Source: Schizochytrium sp. TIO01
Lineage: Eukaryota > Sar > Bigyra > Thraustochytrida > Thraustochytriidae
Direction of reading: 5' to 3'
DNA length: 64,000 bases
Assembly: GCA_004764695.1 (NCBI GenBank)
Contig: SMSO01000032.1
Location: 2,506,501 to 2,570,500, forward strand
Shown here: positions 52,881 through 61,462 of the stretch, in pieces
How the letters are laid out: every line of letters begins with the position of its first letter
Numbering within the stretch: position 1 is the stretch's first letter
Program-made: the position numbers and the translations under genes
The notes under the pieces: model-generated
Told to the model about the DNA's origin: nothing
What the model saw: the letters and a program-made list of their open reading frames with translations, nothing else
Databases searched by the model: none

Positions 52881-55657
52881 GATGTAATGGATGAAGAACA
52901 GCTACAGAGCCCCCTTACAACAACCTGAAGTTGAATTTACGCACTGCTGTCGAAGATTTACGATTGAAATTATGTTGGGTATCAATCAATCCCTTCCTTC
53001 GTAACGACTACTTGCAAATTGCAAGCTTCAATTTTTGAGGAGACTTTCGGGTTTTGGTTTTGCATCATAATGCCCGCATTGCTTGCCTCTTAGTTTTAAA
53101 TAGTTCCTAAAGTCCGTCTCGAGGTGCAGCTCGCTTTTCTACTTTGCCGAGCATTGGTTTGTTAAAGAAGTTTTACCTTAGCTACTGTGTGTCAAACAGA
53201 TGAAGAAACCATTTTCTTTTATCTTTCTCAATATAAACTTCCACAGCCAAAGAATGAAAAAAAAAACTTAGAAAAATACGACTAACAATCCCTAGGCAGG
53301 TACCAGCTTGTTAGTAAAAGCATCAGTAGTATGCATCTTTCACTTTTGTAAAACAATCTTGAAGTTGTATTAGGTACCTAGGTAGTCGCAAATTCAGCTA
53401 GCAATCTCTGACTATGTTCGTGCAATTATATCTTTTTCATTCAAACAAGAATCAACGTACTTTTCTTTCTTGTCAATCAAAGTTTCAATAACTCACTTTA
53501 TTGTGGAGATCTCTGACCCTTGATTTTCTATGAACCTAGTCATCTACGTATGCATGTAAACTGCGGAGAATTTCGGTTTCTTCAACATTTTAATTTTTTA
53601 TTTGTCTTAAATTCACTGTCAAGAAGAGGTTTATAAACAGATGAAACCTTCAGGCGTAGATGGCCTTCGTTCCACCTCTAAACTTCAGAGCCGAATGGTT
53701 TTAGCGTTTCCGGATTGAACCCTCCAGTAAGGTTTCCTCCGTTTGGAGCTACTGGAAACTCTTAGCTTTTGTTCTAACCCCTCATAACTTGCTAATTAGA
53801 AGCGGGCCTGTGTCCAACTAATGCAATGATCAACCCAACAAGCCCCGTGCTTTTGGTAGTTCTCGAGCTTGTGTCATACAATTTAGGTTCCAATTAAAGT
53901 ATCAAACGGACCCATTATGAAATAACCTTTCAAGAGGTTCAATCAAGTTGGCTTTTTGTAGAAATATTGAATTCCATGTCCGGCTCTCCTACATTCTGAA
54001 TTGCTCCTCGGCAGACTGAGGTCGCGAGCAATCATTTCCTTTAGTTTATTTTATATCAGGTAATATCGAGTGAAAAAAAAAGCTACAAATTTTACAATGA
54101 GTGAATGTTTGGAATGAATATATTGGTTGGAGTATGGGGCTTATCGTCTTGTAGCCAGTCGGTCAATCTATCAATCACATGTTGAACAAATATGACGCTG
54201 CCTCTGACCTCGTCTTTGGTTTCTACCGATCTTCCCTGTGTCGAATATAAATGACCAGTCAGTTTCTTCGCAGGTGCTACTGTTTTGCATGCATCGAAAG
54301 ACCTTTAGAAAGATTAACTGACTTTTATCTTCAAGTGCGAGAACTCTCTCAAGGTTGCCGATCTCGATCTTCACACTTTGTGATCAGCAAAGTTATGATG
54401 TTACTACCGTATGCGCATTAAATTCTTCAATGATCAACTCAGCTCCCTATGTCCGACGTGACACCTTTAATCCATCCCATGTGCCGACTGGCTTGCATAT
54501 GCTTATGTCAACATGGTTACAGATGCCCTTTATAGTTAGTTGGCTTTAAGTGTTTTAAACCTGATTGCCGTGGGGCGATGAATTGTTTCGATAGCAGTAT
54601 AAAATAGAGAACAACCATGAATCCGGTTTTCTTCAGTTAGCTCTTGAGGCTTGATTTTGATAAGGATTCCGCCAATCTTTTCAAAATTTTGAGTTACCAT
54701 CATTTGCTTTAGGCGCTACAGCATCAAAACTTCATACGGGCGATTTCTACTCTGCCCTGCACATCTCTTTGGGAAGAGCAACAAGGCTAGGCGGTGATGT
54801 ATGAACAAAACTGTTTAGTTGTTTGATGCCACGGAAGATGTGGATACTATAATTGTTTAATTTTGATCCCGCAAGCAAGCACTCTCTTTCCTTGTTGATT
54901 GCACCAAAAAATATTCAACAATAAAGAATTTAATTTCATATAAACCTTCACCTCTATTTTCTTGTAGGAAGTTTCATTCTCATCTTGCTATATGTGCGTC
55001 GGACAAGGACTTAATCTCAGAAGCTTCTCAGCAAGCCCAACTCTCGAACGAATACTCAATAGCTCGAGCTACAAAACTTTCATTTATATGAAATATGCTA
55101 GCTTCTCTAAACATGTGTATTGTTGAGAAAATCATATTGCTGATATTGGGTTGCGCAAGAGCATGCATCTTGTGGCACTCTTCAACTTAGATTATCAGTC
55201 TGTTAGATGAGCTTATGGAACATGGGATAGTATCTTAATCAACAACGTGCGAGCCCGGGGTGGCATATATAAATATTGCTTTGATAAAAAGGACTTTGAT
55301 GCTAGTTGATGATGAGCTAACCACCTCCAAGGAAAGATTAGGGTGGTACATTCAAAGCAACATAAGAGGAAAGTCATTAAAAAGATCAACTTCATTATAT
55401 ACTGCTTTGTAGAGGGCTATTTTAACAATTACGAATGGAACGCCAGCAGGGTAAGCGTGTGACACACGCTTTGGACCATCCGTATGCTGATGCGTTAGTC
55501 ATGCAAGGATGATTCCTCTGTAAGCAATTAGAACAACTTATTAAAATATCTTCCAGAACATTGAACTTTCACAAGATCATAGTTGTTTGTAGCTTGGTGC
55601 ACAGTTAACGAGATTTCCGAAATCAAATTCATCATTTAAGAAAAGATTTGGTCTAAA
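52881..55657. other. intergenic between ABC copies 2 and 3
   Basis: A 2.8-kb spacer with no supported gene. Short frames at 54171-54374 (-) and 54355-54549 (+) overlap and have no recognisable motif. A TTAGGTACCTAGGTAG word lies at 53370-53385. The stretch next to 52881 must include the copy 2 promoter. Confidence 0.5.
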
Positions 55658-58600
55658 TTAGTCTTCATAGCCTCCATCCACAAGAGCTTGACGAGCGGCA
55701 AAATTGTTGAAAATATGTTCCAGAGAAGTTACACCAAGACCGTAGCCTTCGATACCTGCCTTTTCGCGGGAATTCTCGATGATACGGAACATGTCTGAGA
55801 GTTGTAAACCTGGCTGCGATGGCAGATTGAAACGGAGACGCAGTCCCACACGCTCAAGCAAAGTATGACCTGGAAACCTCTCTTCCAAAGTCTTGTCAAG
55901 ATGCTCAAAGGCTCGTTCTGTCAACAGCCACTCGGCGAGGTTATCCACGCGAATCGAACCAGCCCCGACAGTAAGTTGTTGGTAAAGAGTTGCTGCACTT
56001 CCACGTTCACAAAAGGAACGTTCATAGAAACCCATGGCTCCAGCATTTTGTAGAGCTGTCATGACGCCATGCTCATTAACAGTATCCTCAAGACTTAATC
56101 CAAACTCGTCATGAGCGACGCGTTCGATGTCGGTCTGCAAAGGAACCCGAAGGTTAACCTCCAACTGATAGCCAGAGCCATACTTTGTCTTCAGATGATG
56201 CGCACTGCCCAAACATTGTAGTCGCCCATCAACCATGATCGCAATACGTGTAGATACAGCTTCTGCCTCTTCCATCGAATGAGTCGTCAACAACACAGAT
56301 GTTCGCTTTGCTAAACGTGTGATCACATCGAGCAGGAAACGCCGTGCAGCAGGATCTACACCAGCGCTTGGTTCATCAAGCATAATGATAGCTGGGGTGC
56401 CCAAGCTCGCAATAGCAACACTCAGCTTGCGCTTATTACCTCCAGAGTATGTCATCGACAGCTTATCCGCATGGATAGACAAATTCATCTCCCTTAGTGT
56501 GCTTTCAATGAGAGGCTTCAAGACCTTGTCAGGAATACCCTTGACACGGCCATAGAACTCCAGGTGCTCCCGTCCAGTCAGACGGTCGAACAAGGCATCG
56601 AACTGAGGACAATACCCAATGGACTGTTGGGCACGCACAGTTTGCTGCACAATATCAAAGCCATCAATGTAGACGTGTCCAGAGCTCGGAGGGTGTTCAC
56701 CGGAAATCATTCCCATGGTTGTACTCTTGCCAGCACCATTGATACCGAGAAGTCCGAAACACTCATAAGGGTGAATACCAAAGCTGAGATCCTTGACTGC
56801 AATTTTATCCGGAGTGATCGCCGTACCAGGATAAACCTTTCGAGCGTGCTGAAGCATGACCACATCAGAGCTCTTCTCATTACGCGGGTCCAGATTTTCG
56901 ACGCGCTGTCTCTCAGCGATAACATCTTCGTCTTCATCTGATGCGCTTGGGTCTTGAGAATTCTGCAAGGTATCTGGAAAGGTAGTTGAGGCCTTTGTTC
57001 GAGGGCAAGCATGCTTGCAAGTGCTACATGTGGACCCTCTAAAGCAACTGCCCATACCATTTGCACAACAGAGGCCATTGCGAAAGCGTGTTTGAAGTAG
57101 CACTAGAAGACCAGTGTAGACGAAACTTTCTACGATGAGATAGATTATGTCTAGACCTGCGATAGAAGTACTGAAGACACCGTATGTGACTGGGTCTGAT
57201 GGGTTTCCACCTCGGTCAACAGTATTATAAAGCAGATTGAGAACTTCGCGATTGGCCACATTCATTAAACCGTAGCTAAAACAGAACGAAGGTAAGAGAC
57301 GATACACATAGCAGAGGCCGTCATTAATTTCGTAGGTAGTGTCAATAAAAGCCATGATGAAAGCAACAATGACGAGAACCATTCCGCCCAGCAAATTGAT
57401 GAGAATCATTCCAAATTGGGAGTATTTGAAATTATTGAAGGCAAATGTGCAACAATATGTGAAGCTTGTGACACTAATGCCGTAAAAGATGAAGATGATT
57501 ACTACAGCCCCAAACTCTTCCTTGAGCACTGTAACATCGAACGCGAAAAGAAGAATCCATGTAATTACCATTGGCACTAGGTAGGTGCAGAAGTCAAAGA
57601 TCCAGTTTGCTGTCCAGTATGCAAGAGGCTTGATGCCATTAAGCAACTGTTGGTGCCAACTGCGTTGCTCTTTTTCACGCACAATAAAAACAGCATAGTA
57701 AGAAGGAACAAATGCGAATGCAATCGCCAGAGCTAAGGTGGCAGCGAGGGCGGTGAAACCCTCGGTAACTGCGTCTTGAGCTTTGGTGTTGGGAAGTGGG
57801 TAGTTTGCTGCCGAGATGGTGGCTGAGGATCCTATAGCTTGAAGTAATGCAGCGTTTGCTCGATTCATCAGCAGGGGAGCAGTGTGGACACCAGTGTAGT
57901 TGAATGTGATGGTGTACTCGGCCTCCAGTGAAGAAATTGCGCTGGAACTGCTTTGGTTAGATCCGAAAACATTGCTTGGGACAATGTTAAAAAGCAGTGC
58001 ACCATAGCGAGAGCCCTTCGCAACATAAGTTGTGTTGAGAAGGTCATTTGAGAAAGCCAGAGTCGATGCATTATAGATACTGCTTGCTGTGCATGAAGAC
58101 GCTACGCTTCCTTGGTACATGGCCTCGAGGGTAGATACTGACATCTGAGTTCCAAGGATAAGATACATGTAGTATGCAAGCTCATTGTCAAGTTGCGTAG
58201 GGCGGCAATAGGTTGCGGTCTCACCAACATTGCCGAATGACTGAGACAAGTCCACCCGTGGAATGGTGAGGTTATCAATCCAGGAGGTAGTGGCAGAAGC
58301 TGAAATTGACTCTCCTTGACCTAAGTTAAACGGAATGGGAGTGTCATATCCAGTTCCAACATTCCAGCCATCAGTATCTGCATCAAACCAGTATGGGTCA
58401 ACTGTGGTGTTGAAGCTTGCACTCATGGCTACAAATCCAATAACTAAGAAAACTAAAGGAATAAGAAGTTGGCAGCACCAAGCAGTTCGATCCCGCTTTG
58501 CGTACCGAACACGCTTGTGAAGAATTGCACCCACATGAACCATCATCGAGGATCCTCGTTTTGCAACAGCCTCTTTTTGGTCCTCGGAAAGCTGATTCAA

Positions 58601-61462
58601 GTATGCAAGCTCTTCGCCACCCGAGAGGTTCTGCTGCTCAAGGTCCATTTCATTCGACTTCTTTTCATCCTTCTTCTTTTTCCGATTGCTTGCTTTAGAA
58701 TGCTCAATTCCTTCGTCACTCAAAGTAGAAGCAAGACGTTCCACAGAAAGCATGGATTCAGATCTTTCAAAGACGTTTTGTGTACCCTCTGCAACTCGTA
58801 GAAATACGTTCTCAAGACTTGTAACAGAAATTCCTACATTCACAATACCAAGACGATCTGCATTGCGCTCCAGCTCCGCAAGCATTGGCTGGAACTTCGG
58901 AGAAGCGGCAAGAGGAAGCTGCAACATGATCTCTGTGCCCACATCTGATAGAACAACAGCGGCAGGAACATGCCGAGCTATCATATTCACAACCTCCACA
59001 CGGTTTGCTTCATTGCCATCATCTGCCTTCTCAATGGTCATCTGATACCCTACACCAAATATCTTCTTCAGATACAGGCTCGTACCAATGCAACGCAGCT
59101 TACCCTCGGACATGATCGCAATTCGATCTCCTAGCAAGTCCGCCTCGTCCATGTAGTGAGTCGTCAAGATAATGGTACGCCCTTCACGAAACCGCTCGAT
59201 AGTCTTCCAAGTAAATGTACGACTGTAGGGATCTTGTCCACTTGTGGGCTCATCCAGGATGACGAGCTTACTGTTTCCGAGTAGAGCAATGCCGAGATGC
59301 AGCTTGCGCTTCATGCCACCTGAGAGGCTTTTTGAGAGTGCGTTCGTCTTGGGTGTGAGGCCAACTTCTGCAATCATTTCTGAGATGGCCTTATCCATTT
59401 CGTTCTTGGGAACGCCTTTGATACCGGCGTATATTTTGAAGTGTTCGAGAACTGTAAGATTGGGAAAGAGGATATTGGCTTGTGGACAAACGCCGAGGCT
59501 GCCACGGATGGCTGCCATGTCGGAGCTGATTCTGTTTCCGCCGATGTACGCATCACCGTGGGTTGGTGAGATGACACCTGTAAGTAAATTGGATAGTGTG
59601 GTCTTGCCAGCACCGTTGTGGCCAAGCAAAGCAAGAATCTGGCCTTCGTAGATGGTGAAGGAGACACTGTCATTTGCATTGAGTTTACCCCTTTCTGTTT
59701 TGTAGGTCTTGGTGAGACCATTAATCATGACACAACGGCCTTCAGAACGGAGATCTTGAAGAGCTTTAGGAACTTGCTCGAAATTTGCTGATTCATCTTC
59801 AACTAAACTCTGTTCAAGTTCCGACTGGTGTTTAACAGCGTCAACGTATTTCTTCGAATCAACTGCACCATGCCGACGAGGCCATAGGCAACCGCAGAAG
59901 AGAGGCCAGTACCATTTCATGCGAGCAGACCCTCCACTAGTTGGAATAACAGCATCAAGATAAAGAGCAAGAGCAAAGTACAGAATTGTATCACAAATCA
60001 TCATGCCAAGACAAGTCATCATGGTGTAATCACTATCTGTTGAGATGCCTGCATTGTCCCAGGTAAGAGGCGTCAGGGAACCTTCATACTCGATAAACGG
60101 AAGTGTGCCGAATGAGAACGCCGCTGAAGGAATCAAAGAAACAATCACTTGAGCTCCATATGGGGAATCTGAATCGCTTAGCGGAGTAAAAAGAAAGTAG
60201 CCAATGAAGTAAATGAGGAGACCCACAATAATAGCGAGAGTGGTGCGCTCAAAAATTGCTGCAATAAAAAATGCGTAGGCCAATGAGGCAAAGAGAAAGA
60301 GCATGTAGTAGACAAAAATGACGCTGGGAGATGCATACACGAAGATATTGATCATTGAAATTCCAGTCAGCACACCAGCGATGATAATATAGAAAAAAAG
60401 GTAGAAGATCACCCAAGCAAGAACATATGCGGTGGGTTTCAGACCCATGATGAACATGAGCTCCCGTGTTTTTGTTTCTTTAAAGCTAACAAGCTCTAAA
60501 ATGATCATTGCCAACGGGAAGAGCAGACTAAGTACGAGGAAAATGGGAAAGCTTGACCCAACATCATCCCAGAAGGGGTCGCTCTTGTATGCTAGGGTGG
60601 GCATAGCCAGAAGATTGACGTTTAGTGAAACATTCTGAAGAGAAGCTTCTTGCATCAGAATAAACTCATCGACAGCCTGCTGTACTGTTAAAAACCCCGA
60701 GACACGATATTCTTGGGTGTAGTCTGTCGATCCTCGCTCTAAGTCCTCTGTAGAGGATGTCGAGGCGGTAGGGACATTGTCATCAGAACTTGTAGATGTT
60801 TTGTTGACGCGGATATAGTAAGACCAGTCCGGACTGGCAGATTTGAAAACCACCGCGAGGCTAATACGTGGACGTTCTTCTGTGCCATAAACATCACCCT
60901 TAATGTAATTTTCGAGATCGGAGCTATCTGAAATGAGTTCGTCCACAGTATCGAAACGACTCTGTGAAAGGAGCGTGGGGTTAGCAGATGTCCAGAACTC
61001 ATAGAAGTCCTGAGCTGCCTGTGATGCGTCCACGTTGGTTGCATCTTCAGGAATAATAACAAACTTTGGCATCTCGCAAATTGAGCCGAGCCCATATGTA
61101 AAAACGCCAAGAAGATCTGTTGTACTCAACCCCGTGATGTCAGACTCTGTGCAAACATATGCCATGTTTGCGAACCCGTGATTATAGAAATCCACGAAGT
61201 TTGCTAGGTACCAACCCGCAGATAAAAGGGAATCTGCATCTGGGACCTCCTGTGTCTCATTTACATAGGTGGCCGCAGCAGATGTTGTTTGATCCGTAAG
61301 CGTTTTGATTCCAATCAGAGCGCACATAAGCGCCACAGGGATCAATAGCTCAGCAAGGAAACGAACAGGTTGCCTCGATTTCACCAGGAATACCATTCGC
61401 AATTGCGAGACAAGCTGCTCAAAGAAGCTTGCCACATGTCTTGATCCTGATATTTTTGCCAT
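55658..61462 (-). CDS. ABCA-type full transporter, copy 3
   Basis: This intact 1934-residue transporter has the same architecture as its neighbour: TM1 (LLIPVALMCALIGI), extracellular loop with N-glycosylation sequons (NET, NKT, NVS), five-helix bundle, NBD1 with GHNGAGKTT at about 617, LSGGMKRKL and LVILDEPTSGQD, a Lys/Glu-rich linker (RKKKKDEKKSNE) not shared with the others, second bundle, and NBD2 with GINGAGKSTT at about 1577, YSGGNKRKL and IIMLDEPSAGVD. Both ATP sites look functional. The extracellular loops and the linker are the most divergent parts between copies, so substrate or partner specificity could differ there. The first ATG fits the start of copy 2. It is probably the outermost member of the array, as no further ABC sequence is visible to 64000. 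Confidence 0.93.
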   Translation of the reverse strand: MAKISGSRHVASFFEQLVSQLRMVFLVKSRQPVRFLAELLIPVALMCALIGIKTLTDQTTSAAATYVNETQEVPDADSLLSAGWYLANFVDFYNHGFANMAYVCTESDITGLSTTDLLGVFTYGLGSICEMPKFVIIPEDATNVDASQAAQDFYEFWTSANPTLLSQSRFDTVDELISDSSDLENYIKGDVYGTEERPRISLAVVFKSASPDWSYYIRVNKTSTSSDDNVPTASTSSTEDLERGSTDYTQEYRVSGFLTVQQAVDEFILMQEASLQNVSLNVNLLAMPTLAYKSDPFWDDVGSSFPIFLVLSLLFPLAMIILELVSFKETKTRELMFIMGLKPTAYVLAWVIFYLFFYIIIAGVLTGISMINIFVYASPSVIFVYYMLFLFASLAYAFFIAAIFERTTLAIIVGLLIYFIGYFLFTPLSDSDSPYGAQVIVSLIPSAAFSFGTLPFIEYEGSLTPLTWDNAGISTDSDYTMMTCLGMMICDTILYFALALYLDAVIPTSGGSARMKWYWPLFCGCLWPRRHGAVDSKKYVDAVKHQSELEQSLVEDESANFEQVPKALQDLRSEGRCVMINGLTKTYKTERGKLNANDSVSFTIYEGQILALLGHNGAGKTTLSNLLTGVISPTHGDAYIGGNRISSDMAAIRGSLGVCPQANILFPNLTVLEHFKIYAGIKGVPKNEMDKAISEMIAEVGLTPKTNALSKSLSGGMKRKLHLGIALLGNSKLVILDEPTSGQDPYSRTFTWKTIERFREGRTIILTTHYMDEADLLGDRIAIMSEGKLRCIGTSLYLKKIFGVGYQMTIEKADDGNEANRVEVVNMIARHVPAAVVLSDVGTEIMLQLPLAASPKFQPMLAELERNADRLGIVNVGISVTSLENVFLRVAEGTQNVFERSESMLSVERLASTLSDEGIEHSKASNRKKKKDEKKSNEMDLEQQNLSGGEELAYLNQLSEDQKEAVAKRGSSMMVHVGAILHKRVRYAKRDRTAWCCQLLIPLVFLVIGFVAMSASFNTTVDPYWFDADTDGWNVGTGYDTPIPFNLGQGESISASATTSWIDNLTIPRVDLSQSFGNVGETATYCRPTQLDNELAYYMYLILGTQMSVSTLEAMYQGSVASSCTASSIYNASTLAFSNDLLNTTYVAKGSRYGALLFNIVPSNVFGSNQSSSSAISSLEAEYTITFNYTGVHTAPLLMNRANAALLQAIGSSATISAANYPLPNTKAQDAVTEGFTALAATLALAIAFAFVPSYYAVFIVREKEQRSWHQQLLNGIKPLAYWTANWIFDFCTYLVPMVITWILLFAFDVTVLKEEFGAVVIIFIFYGISVTSFTYCCTFAFNNFKYSQFGMILINLLGGMVLVIVAFIMAFIDTTYEINDGLCYVYRLLPSFCFSYGLMNVANREVLNLLYNTVDRGGNPSDPVTYGVFSTSIAGLDIIYLIVESFVYTGLLVLLQTRFRNGLCCANGMGSCFRGSTCSTCKHACPRTKASTTFPDTLQNSQDPSASDEDEDVIAERQRVENLDPRNEKSSDVVMLQHARKVYPGTAITPDKIAVKDLSFGIHPYECFGLLGINGAGKSTTMGMISGEHPPSSGHVYIDGFDIVQQTVRAQQSIGYCPQFDALFDRLTGREHLEFYGRVKGIPDKVLKPLIESTLREMNLSIHADKLSMTYSGGNKRKLSVAIASLGTPAIIMLDEPSAGVDPAARRFLLDVITRLAKRTSVLLTTHSMEEAEAVSTRIAIMVDGRLQCLGSAHHLKTKYGSGYQLEVNLRVPLQTDIERVAHDEFGLSLEDTVNEHGVMTALQNAGAMGFYERSFCERGSAATLYQQLTVGAGSIRVDNLAEWLLTERAFEHLDKTLEERFPGHTLLERVGLRLRFNLPSQPGLQLSDMFRIIENSREKAGIEGYGLGVTSLEHIFNNFAARQALVDGGYED
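56161..57293 (-). repeat. NBD2/TM conversion tract, copy 3
   Basis: Partner of 47597-48729. The sequences separate at 57293 from one base to the next, copy 2 reading AAAAGACGGTAAATG and copy 3 AAGAGACGATACACA. Smaller identical patches recur at 57657-57742 and 59912-59952. Confidence 0.78.
58787..59656 (-). repeat. NBD1 gene-conversion tract, copy 3
   Basis: Third member of the near-identical NBD1 segment. It has a private patch of changes (about 58953-58982, encoding AAVVLSD and a Met-Ile) and a few more silent changes near 59583, so it is slightly older or converted in smaller pieces. Confidence 0.75.

Noticed and set aside
54171-54549. Overlapping opposite-strand ORFs between ABC copies 2 and 3, considered as a transposase fragment
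   Set aside because: No catalytic motif, zinc finger or terminal repeat could be seen.
48000-56941. Antisense ORFs of 125 codons at 48000-48377 and 56564-56941 that are nearly identical to each other
   Set aside because: They lie opposite NBD2 of ABC copies 2 and 3; their similarity follows from the shared DNA tract, and they have no independent motif.
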